Below are positions 9,796 through 18,970 of a DNA stretch of 63,411 nucleotides, in pieces; the stretch's first letter is position 1; each line of letters begins with the position of its first letter. The notes under the pieces are model-generated. The model worked only from the letters and a program-made list of their open reading frames with translations. It searched no databases and was not told the DNA's origin. Origin of the DNA: Chitinispirillales bacterium ANBcel5 (lineage in GTDB: Bacteria; Fibrobacterota; Chitinivibrionia; Chitinivibrionales; Chitinispirillaceae); assembly GCA_029688955.1 (NCBI GenBank), contig JARUKZ010000024.1, forward strand, positions 1 to 63,411, read 5' to 3'. Both the position numbers and the translations under genes were made by a program.

Positions 9796-9959
9796 AACTT
9801 TTTCTTATGGTGGTTAAAATGAAACATTTTTTTTCTAAGAAAGTATTGTTGAGCAAATCAGATACCACCATAGAATCCAAAAGACCTTACCTCAGAGATT
9901 ATACCTGAAAAAATTAAAAAGACGGTCTTATTATAATGAGAGGACAAAAACCATACAGG

Positions 9960-10775
9960 TTACTTTAGATCTTTAAGAAAGTTTTGAGCTCTGTCTTTAT
10001 AGTCACTTGCCGGATAACGATCTATAAGCATCTGCAGCGCTTCTCTGGCTTCACGGACCTGCCCCATCCTTATAAACGAGAGACCCAGTTTAAACATTGC
10101 GTCTTCAGCCTTTGGAGCGTTATTCAGTGATAGAACTCTCCTGAATGCACTTACTGCCGAAGCGAAATCTCCCATTGCATAGTAACTCTCCCCTACCCAG
10201 TACTGAGCATCCTGAGCCCAACTACCCTCAGGAAAATTTTCAACCACCTGTGAGAAGAGTCGTTTTGACTGGTTAAAATTTCTTGCATTATAAGCCTGCA
10301 GCCCTTTGCGGTAAATTTCATAGTCCTGAGAGGGGGATAGCAGGGCCGATGCACTTGAAGGGCTAAAAGTGGCAGGTGGTCTGCTTTGAGCTGCTCTTTG
10401 AGGAGCTGGGGAGTTTTCTATAGCCTTTACTATGCTATAAAGATCCTTATATGCCTCAATGAGTAGTGCTAAACGAGTTTCAATCTCGGCGATCTTTGCG
10501 ATCGAAACACTGGACACCTCTTCAGAAAGTAGTACAATCTGATTATCCAGATCCACCACCTGAGAGCGAAGCACCTGAAGATCAAGATGTGTCTCCTGGG
10601 CCATCCTCAACGCTTCATCTGAATTTTCTTTCACATGGATAACGTCTATCTCCGGTAACAGAGCCTCCATTTCAAGCTGCTGACTGGAAGCTGCGCACCC
10701 GCCCAAAATCACAAGTAGCATAAGAGAAAGGAACAAGCCCCAATGACACATCCATTTTCTATAATAATCACCCAT
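9960..10775 (-). CDS. CpoB/YbgF-like lipoprotein with TPR repeats
   Basis: The frame is open from 10814, but the ATG at 10775 is preferred because AGGTGAGGAG lies just upstream. From there it has a lipoprotein signal (hydrophobic core, then ILGGC), a coiled-coil stretch (about residues 45-120), a Pro/Ser linker, and a C-terminal tetratricopeptide domain (YEIYRKGLQAYNARNFNQSK onward, with paired AQDAQYWVGESYYAMGDF-type repeats). This is the layout of CpoB/YbgF, which in other bacteria coordinates outer-membrane constriction with PBP1B. No tol-pal genes are next to it, so the role is by homology only. Confidence 0.82.
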   Translation of the reverse strand: MGDYYRKWMCHWGLFLSLMLLVILGGCAASSQQLEMEALLPEIDVIHVKENSDEALRMAQETHLDLQVLRSQVVDLDNQIVLLSEEVSSVSIAKIAEIETRLALLIEAYKDLYSIVKAIENSPAPQRAAQSRPPATFSPSSASALLSPSQDYEIYRKGLQAYNARNFNQSKRLFSQVVENFPEGSWAQDAQYWVGESYYAMGDFASAVSAFRRVLSLNNAPKAEDAMFKLGLSFIRMGQVREAREALQMLIDRYPASDYKDRAQNFLKDLK

Positions 10776-11141
10776 TATCGACTCCTCACCTCTAATTGCC
10801 CCAAAAAGCTCCATAGAGCCTCAATTCAAGCCTTTATTTGCCTTAAAAATCAAAACACCGTTCAATTTAAAAGCATATAAAAGGTTATTTATGTTCATTA
10901 TATTATTTTTAATAAAAACTGTCCAAAAAAGATTGAATTTTAAATTTGTGATAGCCATAAGAAAGTACGTATTTTAGAGACTGGCATATTATGCACTCAT
11001 CGGGCGTAGTATGCAAAGGTACTGCAATTAAATACTTGTGGTTAGGGATCTTCAATTAAGCACACTGATACAATCTTTAAAACAATTTTAGTTGTTGCAG
11101 CAAATTTGGAGAAAAGCATCTCCCAAAGGTTTTGAAAAATT
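10776..11141. other. AT-rich divergent intergenic region
   Basis: 366 bases between the lipoprotein and the lptFG operon. No ORF of note. It should hold promoters for both directions, but no convincing -35/-10 pair could be chosen by eye. A small hairpin near 11105-11126 sits just before the lptFG ribosome site and is listed separately. Confidence 0.5.
11105..11126 (+). promoter_or_regulatory. 5'UTR hairpin before the lptFG start
   Basis: TTTGGAGA at 11105-11112 can pair with TCTCCCAAA at 11119-11127 (one bulged C) around loop AAAGCA. The 3' arm runs directly into the AAAGG ribosome site ahead of the ATG at 11142. It could modulate translation of lptFG. Structure seen by eye only. Confidence 0.35.
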
Positions 11142-13703
11142 ATGCTTATTTATAGATATATTATAAGGGAACTTATTTTCCCCTTTATTGCATCACTGGG
11201 CATCATTGTTTTTCTCTTCATTATGCAACAGGCAATGGTCCTCCTTAACCGTATTGTTTCACGAGGACTTGATCCTGCAGTGGTATTTGAAATCTTTGTG
11301 ATCCAGCTTGGATGGATACTGGCACTTGCCATACCAATGGCCGTTCTTACCTCAACCCTTATGACTTTTGGACGAATGTCCGGAGATAATGAGATAACAG
11401 CCATAAAGGCATCGGGGTCAAGTATGTTTCCCCTTCTCATTCCCGTTTTTAGTGCTGGACTTGTGGTTACAGTAGGTCTATTTTACTTTCACGATCTCAT
11501 TCTTCCCGAAGCTAACCACAGAGCATCTAAACTACTCTCAGACATTAGCCGAACACAACCGGCAGCATTTATAGAACCAGGGGTTTTAATACAGGATTTT
11601 GAAGACTATACGCTCTATACCCATGATGTAGACCCGGTAACGGGTGATCTGTCAGGAATACGAATCATGACCGACGCAGCAGGACAGGATCCAACAGTAA
11701 CTGTAGCTGCAAGCGGAAATGTGCGAATGACCAACGACCAGAGGTTTTTAAAACTCACCCTCCATAACGGAGAGACCCATAGCTATCCCCGTGATGCTGA
11801 TCAGGAATATTATATCGGAGAATTTGAAAAACAGGTTATATACATCCAAAATGTGGATAGCAGACTTCAACGCACCGAATCGGATTACAGAGGTAACAGA
11901 GAAAAAACTATCGCTATGATGCTTAGTGATGTCGAAGATTTAAGGGAAGCGAACCAAAACATCTTAGTTAACCATCATAAAATCATCGATACCCTCAGTG
12001 CTCAGATGACACGTTACGACTCACTAAACAAAGTACTTCCTTATGATTCAGAACAAACCGACATTATGTCATTTGATAAGTGGATCCAACATTACGGTAA
12101 ATCGATACCGGTAGCATCCAATGAAGTTTTGAAGAATAAAGATGCTCTACAGCGGGTAATCAGGCGTAAACATTCAAATGACCTTTCAATTGCTCAGTAC
12201 ATGGTTGAGGTTCATAAAAAGTATGCTATTCCTGCAGCGGTTCTGCTTTTTGTGCTCATAGGTGCTCCACTTGGGATTATGGCAAAAAGGGGCGGATTAG
12301 CTGTAGGGGGAAGCTACAGCTTGTTTTTCTTTATAATTTACTGGGCTTTTTTAATTGTGGGTGAATCCTGGGCTGATAATCTTATAATATCACCCTTTTT
12401 GGGTATGTGGTCGGGCAACATACTGATTGCTATTGCAGGATTGGTTCTTCTGTATTTTATGCTGCAGGAAAAAACAATCCGCTTCGATTTTGTTAAACAT
12501 TTTTTTGCATTTCTGACCAAAAACCAACTTATTAAATCGATCAGCAAGTCTTTTATATTCAAAATTCCCGGCATTATCTTTTTATTACCCAAAATCATAA
12601 CCAGAAAATGTATCAAAATTCTACCCACCTATCTGATGGGTCAATTTCTCAGTTATACTATTGGGCTTCTGATCGCTGTTTTGGTTATATTCGTAGTTGT
12701 AGATTACGTAAGTAATCTACGTCGTTTCGAGCATGCAACTCTGCTTGAGGCGCTTCTGTATTACTGGTACTATTTACCCTGGTTGATACAAACAATGCTC
12801 CCGGTAGTTTTGCTGCTTGCATCTATGTTTGCTATGGGAAAGTTGGTAAAACAAAGTGAACTAACAGCGATTAAAGCCGCCGGTGTTAATATACGTCAGC
12901 TTACATTTCCGTTGCTTGGATTTGCACTTTTTCTCAGTGTTGCAGCCTTTTACGGTGGTGAGGTTATCTTACCACTGGCAAATGAACGCCGTGCAGAGTT
13001 GAGTGAACAGTTCAGGCACCCACCATCAATGCGTGACTCGAGGCAACCGGGGCGTCGTGAGTACAGAAGAAATTTTTTCTACTTTGGTGATCCAAACACG
13101 ATGTATGTGTTTAAAGAATTCAGCACAAACCCTCAGTTTGCACGTCAGATACAACGACTCTCCTTTAGAGAAGATGGTTTAATGCAAAGAATTGATGCTG
13201 AAGAGATGGTGTATGATGAAAACAGTGGATGGAAATTTCTAAACGGGCAAATAAGATCATTTGGCAGAAAAGACAGTATTTTATTAACTTTCGATACTCT
13301 TGATGACGATGTTCTTACTTCAAAACCGCACGATATGGTAAAATACGTAAGATCAAAAAGAGAGATGAGTTACTGGGAACTTAAAAACTATATAGAAATA
13401 TCCAGGCAAAGAGGTGAACAGGTACAGCGCCACAAAGCGGAATTACATTTTAAAATCGCCCTTCCTTTGATGAACTTTTTAGTAATTCTTCTTGGAGTAG
13501 CTATAACTGCCCGTACAGGAAGAAAAGGGGGACCGATTAATTTTGCTATTGGTCTTATGATGGTGTTTGCTTATTGGATTATCTCCCGCAGTACTATGGT
13601 GTTAGCACAAAACGGAACAATCACTCCCCTTGCCGGTGCCTGGATTGGAAATATTATATTCACTGTTATAGGAATAATTCTTTACAGAAAGGCTGCACAC
13701 TGA
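11142..13703 (+). CDS. Fused LptF-LptG lipopolysaccharide export permease (two YjgP/YjgQ domains)
   Basis: 853 aa protein with two complete YjgP/YjgQ permease units in one chain. Unit 1, about 1-445, begins MLIYRYIIRELIFPFIASLG. Unit 2, about 493-853, begins LPTYLMGQFLSYTIGLL. Each unit has its own NEITAIKASG (83-92) / SELTAIKAAG (572-581) coupling motif, a periplasmic beta-jellyroll region, and a late transmembrane block (KYAIPAAVLLFVLIGAPLG and KIALPLMNFLVILLGVA). The intervening linker (about 445-492) is basic. Such permeases work with LptB to extract LPS from the inner membrane and usually are separate LptF and LptG chains. Followed at 4 bases by a receiver gene. Confidence 0.9.
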   Translation: MLIYRYIIRELIFPFIASLGIIVFLFIMQQAMVLLNRIVSRGLDPAVVFEIFVIQLGWILALAIPMAVLTSTLMTFGRMSGDNEITAIKASGSSMFPLLIPVFSAGLVVTVGLFYFHDLILPEANHRASKLLSDISRTQPAAFIEPGVLIQDFEDYTLYTHDVDPVTGDLSGIRIMTDAAGQDPTVTVAASGNVRMTNDQRFLKLTLHNGETHSYPRDADQEYYIGEFEKQVIYIQNVDSRLQRTESDYRGNREKTIAMMLSDVEDLREANQNILVNHHKIIDTLSAQMTRYDSLNKVLPYDSEQTDIMSFDKWIQHYGKSIPVASNEVLKNKDALQRVIRRKHSNDLSIAQYMVEVHKKYAIPAAVLLFVLIGAPLGIMAKRGGLAVGGSYSLFFFIIYWAFLIVGESWADNLIISPFLGMWSGNILIAIAGLVLLYFMLQEKTIRFDFVKHFFAFLTKNQLIKSISKSFIFKIPGIIFLLPKIITRKCIKILPTYLMGQFLSYTIGLLIAVLVIFVVVDYVSNLRRFEHATLLEALLYYWYYLPWLIQTMLPVVLLLASMFAMGKLVKQSELTAIKAAGVNIRQLTFPLLGFALFLSVAAFYGGEVILPLANERRAELSEQFRHPPSMRDSRQPGRREYRRNFFYFGDPNTMYVFKEFSTNPQFARQIQRLSFREDGLMQRIDAEEMVYDENSGWKFLNGQIRSFGRKDSILLTFDTLDDDVLTSKPHDMVKYVRSKREMSYWELKNYIEISRQRGEQVQRHKAELHFKIALPLMNFLVILLGVAITARTGRKGGPINFAIGLMMVFAYWIISRSTMVLAQNGTITPLAGAWIGNIIFTVIGIILYRKAAH

Positions 13704-13707
13704 GTAT

Positions 13708-14112
13708 ATGCGTCATAAAATTCTTCTAATCGATGATAACCATGACACACTGGACCTTCTGGAACTTCTGCTTTATAAAAGTTTTGAAATTGTTACCGCA
13801 ATGAATGGATTTGAAGGACTGAAAAAAGCACAAGAAGAAAAACCACATCTAATTATTACCGATATAATGATGCCTATAATGGACGGTATTCGATTCTATA
13901 ATAACCTGAAAAAAGAAGAGTCGATTAAAAAAACTCCTGTCATAGCTACGAGCTCTTTTCTTAAAAAAATCACCTACAAAAGCCTCCTTAATATGGGATT
14001 CAATGGAGTTGTTTCCAAGCCGGTAAAGAGAGAAGAAGTGTTTAGCGCTATAGAAAAGATCTTGGCAGATAAAAATTTCTCAAGCAATGCAAATGAGGCC
14101 TTAAACTCATGA
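13708..14112 (+). CDS. Single-domain response regulator (CheY-like receiver)
   Basis: 134 aa consisting only of a receiver domain: Asp9/Asp10 acidic pair, phospho-acceptor Asp52 in IITDIMMPIMDG, Thr81 in VIATSS and Lys104 in VVSKPV. No output domain. It starts 4 bases after lptFG and overlaps the following GGDEF gene by 4 bases (ATGA), so it is likely the input module for that cyclase. The cognate kinase is not adjacent. Confidence 0.9.
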   Translation: MRHKILLIDDNHDTLDLLELLLYKSFEIVTAMNGFEGLKKAQEEKPHLIITDIMMPIMDGIRFYNNLKKEESIKKTPVIATSSFLKKITYKSLLNMGFNGVVSKPVKREEVFSAIEKILADKNFSSNANEALNS

Positions 14113-15866
14113 AGAAAAGAATCACCAGTATCTCACTGCTGCTTATTCTAACTTTAATCATACCAGTATTGTATGAAAACGTTTCAGAAAACTTCACAAC
14201 AATTCTAATCTCTTTTGCTCTTTTTCTCTCTTTTACAATGCTCTACTATAAACCCAAAAAACTAAAACTGAGTGACAGTTTTCCCTCTGGTAACAAAACA
14301 AAAGAGAATCCATTAATAAGTATTGCACAAAAGGACATAGTCAGCGACACTAATCGCCTTAGTCTTATCTCTTTAAGTAATGAAACGTGTCATAACGAGT
14401 GGTCTAAAACAGAGAAAATAATAAACGACGTTCTCGATCAGTTCTTAATGCTTATTAACAGTAGAATAGATGCTAACACAATTGCTGTTTTTTTCCCTTT
14501 GAATGAAGAGCAGTATACAATCCGTCGGTACCATTCCAAAACTGAATTGGTTAACTCTGAGGCGGTAATCAATCCCGGTGTTGGGATTCTGGGAAATTTC
14601 TTTAAAAATGGTCTGAAACCACTTAATCTTTCAGAAATACCAAATGACAGTATCACTCTATATTACTACAAAAAAGACGCATCGGTTCGCTCATTAATGG
14701 CCAGCCCCATAATAGTAAATGGAGTAGAACGTGGAGCAATTATTGTAGACAGCAAAAAGAAAAACCATTTCTGTGATGAAGATCATGCATATCTTAATAC
14801 CACTGCAACAATACTCGGTCAATCAGTTTACAGCACTTACATGCACACAGAACACAGACTTGAACATGCACGCTTTGCTTCTATGAGCAATATTGAAAAA
14901 GAGTTCTTCCGCAATTTAGACCTCGATACGATTCTTGATACTATAATGGAAGTTATCCTTCTTGTGCTCTCCTACGATCGCCTGACCATAAGTACTTTAG
15001 ATGAAAGTTGCTCTCAGGCAACAATCGTACGAGTAGCAGGGGCAGACAGTAATAAATTTCTACAGAGCAGCTTTGACCTTACAGAGAAATCTCTTGCCAG
15101 CATAGTGTATTCTAAAAACCTAAGCTTTTTCAGAAACTATGCTAAAGATCATTATGAAATACGCTATTTTAAAAATGAACCAAAATCAGAACAATTACAA
15201 AGCTTTATGGCTTTACCTATAGGTGTTGCAGAGAGCAGGGGCATGATTCTTATTGAATCCCAGCACAAAAACTTCTACACACAGTCCAGCCTTGATTTGG
15301 TGAGCAGACTTGCCACAAGCGCGGGGCTTGCAATAGAGAAATATGCCGTTTTAAAAGAAGCAGAGAATCAGGCAACACATGATGGATTGACAAGTCTTCT
15401 CAATCACCGTGAATTCCAAAACGTGCTCTCTGATGAAATAACTCGTTCGATAAGATACAATGATCCTCTTATATTGGTTCTTTGTGATATCGATCATTTT
15501 AAAAAGCTCAATGATACCTATGGACACCAATTTGGTGATGAGGTTTTAAAAGGAATAGCCAACAGATTGAAAATAAGTATCAGGGATGGAATTGATATTT
15601 CCGCCCGATATGGTGGTGAAGAATTCGCACTCATACTTGTTAAAACGGATGACAGCATTGCTATTGAAACGGTAGAGAGGATTCGTCAGAAAATCTCTTC
15701 AGAATGCTTTAAAGCTCCTAATGGTGATGATGTCCAGGTCACTATGAGTTTTGGAATAGCACAGTATGGAAAAGATGCAAGACATATGAATGATCTTATC
15801 AAAAAGGCAGACAAGGCACTGTACAGAGCAAAAGATAAAGGTAGAAACCGAATAGAACTATTTTAA
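14109..15866 (+). CDS. Diguanylate cyclase with two GAF-like domains (GAF-GAF-GGDEF)
   Basis: 585 aa. Two N-terminal hydrophobic helices (about 5-48) anchor it; two GAF-like sensory regions follow (about 95-235 and 255-410). A C-terminal GGDEF domain (about 425-585) contains CDIDHFKKLNDTYGHQFGD and RYGGEEFALIL near 500-510. GGEEF is a catalytically competent signature for c-di-GMP synthesis. The canonical RxxD inhibitory site five residues upstream of GGEEF is absent (DGID there), so product inhibition may be weak. Translationally coupled to the receiver gene. Confidence 0.92.
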   Translation: MKKRITSISLLLILTLIIPVLYENVSENFTTILISFALFLSFTMLYYKPKKLKLSDSFPSGNKTKENPLISIAQKDIVSDTNRLSLISLSNETCHNEWSKTEKIINDVLDQFLMLINSRIDANTIAVFFPLNEEQYTIRRYHSKTELVNSEAVINPGVGILGNFFKNGLKPLNLSEIPNDSITLYYYKKDASVRSLMASPIIVNGVERGAIIVDSKKKNHFCDEDHAYLNTTATILGQSVYSTYMHTEHRLEHARFASMSNIEKEFFRNLDLDTILDTIMEVILLVLSYDRLTISTLDESCSQATIVRVAGADSNKFLQSSFDLTEKSLASIVYSKNLSFFRNYAKDHYEIRYFKNEPKSEQLQSFMALPIGVAESRGMILIESQHKNFYTQSSLDLVSRLATSAGLAIEKYAVLKEAENQATHDGLTSLLNHREFQNVLSDEITRSIRYNDPLILVLCDIDHFKKLNDTYGHQFGDEVLKGIANRLKISIRDGIDISARYGGEEFALILVKTDDSIAIETVERIRQKISSECFKAPNGDDVQVTMSFGIAQYGKDARHMNDLIKKADKALYRAKDKGRNRIELF

Positions 15867-15868
15867 GT

Positions 15869-17245
15869 TCAGCAGATGATATCTGCAATATCAGAAACTG
15901 TTTTGCAGGGTATAAGTGACAGGATGCTTTTGCATTGTTCGTACCAGTCAGCTTTACCTACCGGTTTGGTCACCGCACACTCCTTAAAACCCATTCTTGC
16001 CAGCTCCTTAAGACGAATAGCCATATTGTTTACTGATCTTACCTCACCACCCAATCCAAGTTCCCCAATAAAAGCTAAATCATGTTTTATGGGCAGATTG
16101 CGAAACGATGAATACAGTGCAGCCACAACCCCCAAATCGGCAGCCGGTTCATGTACACTTAACCCTCCGGCAACATTGAAAAAAACATCATGATCTCCAA
16201 GCACCAAACCACCATACTTTTCCATAACAGCGATCAGCAAAGAAAGTTTTCTTTGATTTATACCCGACGCTACTCGTTGGGGTAATCCAAAGTGAGATCT
16301 GTTAACAAGGGCCTGAAGCTCAACAGCAATAACCCTTGAGCCCTCAAGTAACGGTGTAACAGAAGTACCAGCCTGTGGTCTTTCACGCTTTAACATGAAA
16401 AACTCAGATGCGTTTCTCTCTTCTTTTAATCCCTTATCAGTCATAGAGAAGAAAGCAATCTCACCTGCCGGACCAAATCTATTTTTAACAGCCCTTAAAA
16501 TGCGATAATTATAAACCCCTTCACCTTCAAACTGCAGAACAGTATCGACCATATGCTCTAAAACCCTTGGCCCTGCAATCGCCCCCTCTTTTGTAACATG
16601 CCCTACTAAGATTATACTTACCTGTTCAGTTTTGGCGAATCGAAGAAGCATAGCACCACATTCTCTTATTTGTGAAACGCTTCCTGGCGCGCTCTCCAGA
16701 GTTTCTGTAAAGGCAGTTTGAATAGAGTCGATTACTACAATCTGAGGCTTTTGCTTCTGAAACGTTTGAATCATCGATTCAATATTTGTTTCGGCAAACA
16801 CTTTAATAGAGGCATTTTGTACTTCAAGCCTTCTGGCACGCAACGCTACCTGTTGAGCAGATTCTTCCCCGGTTACATACAGTACACTTTTACCATCTTC
16901 TGCCCAACAAGACATTATCTGAAGTAACAGGGTAGATTTTCCAATCCCCGGGTCCCCTCCCAGAAGCACAAATCCACCCTCCACAAGCCCCCCTCCAAGT
17001 ACCATATCTATATCACTAAAGGAGCTTTTATATCTACTGTGTGATATTGAATCACAATCACTCAGTAATTTGACAGTGCTGTTTTGTTCAGAAAGAGAAA
17101 AACCACCCGATGGTACTCTTTTGTTCACTTTAATTTCTGTAATGCTATCCCATAGCCCACAGCTTTCACACCTGCCATGCCACTTGGAATAATCCTGACC
17201 GCAGGAATTACATACATAAGCAGTTTTTATCTTTTTACTCTTCAC
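15869..17245 (-). CDS. radA: DNA repair protein RadA (Sms)
   Basis: 458 aa RecA-like, hexameric branch-migration ATPase. Visible: N-terminal zinc finger with Cys12, Cys15, Cys26 and Cys29; Walker A GGDPGIGKST (96-105); the RadA-specific KNRFGPAGEI; and the Lon-like C-terminal domain (NVAGGLSVHEPAADLGVVAA). Last gene of the long minus-strand operon starting with yicC, 17 bases after mlaF. Its stop lies 3 bases from the convergent cyclase stop. Confidence 0.97.
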   Translation of the reverse strand: MKSKKIKTAYVCNSCGQDYSKWHGRCESCGLWDSITEIKVNKRVPSGGFSLSEQNSTVKLLSDCDSISHSRYKSSFSDIDMVLGGGLVEGGFVLLGGDPGIGKSTLLLQIMSCWAEDGKSVLYVTGEESAQQVALRARRLEVQNASIKVFAETNIESMIQTFQKQKPQIVVIDSIQTAFTETLESAPGSVSQIRECGAMLLRFAKTEQVSIILVGHVTKEGAIAGPRVLEHMVDTVLQFEGEGVYNYRILRAVKNRFGPAGEIAFFSMTDKGLKEERNASEFFMLKRERPQAGTSVTPLLEGSRVIAVELQALVNRSHFGLPQRVASGINQRKLSLLIAVMEKYGGLVLGDHDVFFNVAGGLSVHEPAADLGVVAALYSSFRNLPIKHDLAFIGELGLGGEVRSVNNMAIRLKELARMGFKECAVTKPVGKADWYEQCKSILSLIPCKTVSDIADIIC

Positions 17246-17262
17246 AGCACTCTCAATAGAGT

Positions 17263-18144
17263 TTAAGTTTTATCCTGATTGTCATCATTTTTTTTCTCAG
17301 AGGAAACCGGCATTTGGAATTTTTTATTTCTTATATCAGCTTTTGACATAAACTTATCCACACTAATTTGGCCTGAATACGCCTCCTCTTCCTCCACTGC
17401 ATAGTAGAGTTTACGCTGCCCTTTAATAAACTGTTGAATATAGGGGTTTCTCGATCTTCTAATCTCAGCCGGGGAGCCAAAGAAAATAATCTTACCCTCA
17501 TGAATCATTGCGATTTTATCTGCTATTTTATACGCAGAGCTAATATCATGGGTAACAACTATGGAAGTCATATTCAGTTTGGAACGTAAAGTAAGGATAA
17601 GATCGTTAATTTTATCGGTCATTATGGGATCGAGCGCGGATGTTGGCTCATCGTAAAGCATAATCTCAGGTTTCATTATAATGGCCCTTGCCAGACCAAC
17701 CCTGCTGCGCATTCCACCCGAAAGCTCAGAAGGCATTTTCGTTTTAAACTGCTCTCTAAGACCAACCATTTCAAGAGACTCACCAACCATCTTCTGTATT
17801 TGAGCCTCCTTTAAAGAAGTATGCTCTCTAAGAGGGAATGAGAGGTTTTCTCCAACATTCATAGAGTCAAACAGAGCAGCACCCTGGAAAAGAATACCAA
17901 ATCGTTTCCTTACCTTATCAAAATCAGAATGTTTTGTAGTAGGTGAAGAGATAACTTCATTATCCAGCTTTATACAGCCACCATCGGGAAATATCAAACC
18001 AATAATGTGACGAAAAAGAACGGTTTTACCGCTCCCGGACTGCCCTATTACACAAAGTATTTCGCCCTTCTGCACCTCCATATTTATATCATCTAAAACA
18101 ATTTGATTTCCAAAATGCTTTTTAAGATGTTCTATTTTCAGCAT
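17263..18144 (-). CDS. mlaF: Mla/Ttg2-type ABC transporter ATP-binding protein (MlaF)
   Basis: ATPase of an MCE-type lipid transporter that moves phospholipids between the membranes. Visible: Walker A GQSGSGKT (34-41), signature LSGGMRSRVGLARAI (141-155), Walker B IMLYDEPTSALDP (161-173). 293 aa is longer than the usual 250-270: a charged C-terminal tail after about residue 250 (YYAVEEEEAYSG to the end) has no counterpart I know in MlaF cores. Pairs with the permease gene 25 bases upstream. No MCE substrate-binding gene (mlaD) is next to it. Confidence 0.9.
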   Translation of the reverse strand: MLKIEHLKKHFGNQIVLDDINMEVQKGEILCVIGQSGSGKTVLFRHIIGLIFPDGGCIKLDNEVISSPTTKHSDFDKVRKRFGILFQGAALFDSMNVGENLSFPLREHTSLKEAQIQKMVGESLEMVGLREQFKTKMPSELSGGMRSRVGLARAIIMKPEIMLYDEPTSALDPIMTDKINDLILTLRSKLNMTSIVVTHDISSAYKIADKIAMIHEGKIIFFGSPAEIRRSRNPYIQQFIKGQRKLYYAVEEEEAYSGQISVDKFMSKADIRNKKFQMPVSSEKKNDDNQDKT

Positions 18145-18169
18145 AATATTGTGCTACCTCAAATACTTT

Positions 18170-18970
18170 CTATAATGCCAGAAGCGCGATAATAAAGTCA
18201 AATACTAAAATCAAAACAGCGGCTACTACAACAGATTTGGTGGTCGCGTTTCCCACCCCTTCAGCGCCACCTTTTGACTGAAAACCAAAATGTGATCCGG
18301 TTAACGCAATTATTGCTCCAAATACCATAGTTTTTGCAACACCTACATATACATCCATAGGATCGAAGAAAAGCCTCAAACCACTTAAAAAACTATACAC
18401 GGTCATATCCACACTCAAAGCTACAGTAAAGGTAGCTCCAATTATGGCCAGAAAATTAGCCCATATCACAAGCACCGGGAGCATAACTACACACGCTACA
18501 GTTTTGGGAACAATAAGATAGCGTATTGGATCGAGCCTAAGCACATTCATAGCATCCAGTTGCTCACTGCTTTTCATCGAAGCCACCTCAGCAGCAATAC
18601 TGGTTGAAACCCTTCCCGCTACTACCATCGCCGTAATGACAGGCCCAAGCTCAGTTACGATACTTTTGCATACCAAAACACCCAAATATCTCAGTGGTAT
18701 AAGTCCCCCCATCTGATAAACAGCTTGTGCAACTGTGGCAGATCCTAAAAACAGCGCAATTACCGAAACCAGTGGAAACGATTCCACCCCCAGGGTATAC
18801 ATGTGCTCAATTGTAATCCCTGGATTTTTATAAAGAAGATAAGCCCGTGTAAATGTCTGATAAACAAGAACGGAAAATTTTTGTACATTGCGAAAAAAAT
18901 CCCCGATCTTTTCTGCAATACCAATTAAAAATGATCCAAACAGGGCAATAACTGAAACTACTACGTTCAA
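18170..18970 (-). CDS. mlaE: MlaE-family lipid ABC transporter permease
   Basis: 266 aa permease with the family core VTELGPVITAMVVAGRVSTS and the SMKSSEQLDAMNVLRLDP coupling helix region. 5-6 hydrophobic segments are visible. It should form the membrane part of the MlaEF complex. Start is TTG and overlaps the dnaB stop (TTGA), implying translational coupling. Position between dnaB and mlaF in a replication/repair operon is unusual compared with the classic mlaFEDCB order. Confidence 0.92.
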   Translation of the reverse strand: MNVVVSVIALFGSFLIGIAEKIGDFFRNVQKFSVLVYQTFTRAYLLYKNPGITIEHMYTLGVESFPLVSVIALFLGSATVAQAVYQMGGLIPLRYLGVLVCKSIVTELGPVITAMVVAGRVSTSIAAEVASMKSSEQLDAMNVLRLDPIRYLIVPKTVACVVMLPVLVIWANFLAIIGATFTVALSVDMTVYSFLSGLRLFFDPMDVYVGVAKTMVFGAIIALTGSHFGFQSKGGAEGVGNATTKSVVVAAVLILVFDFIIALLAL

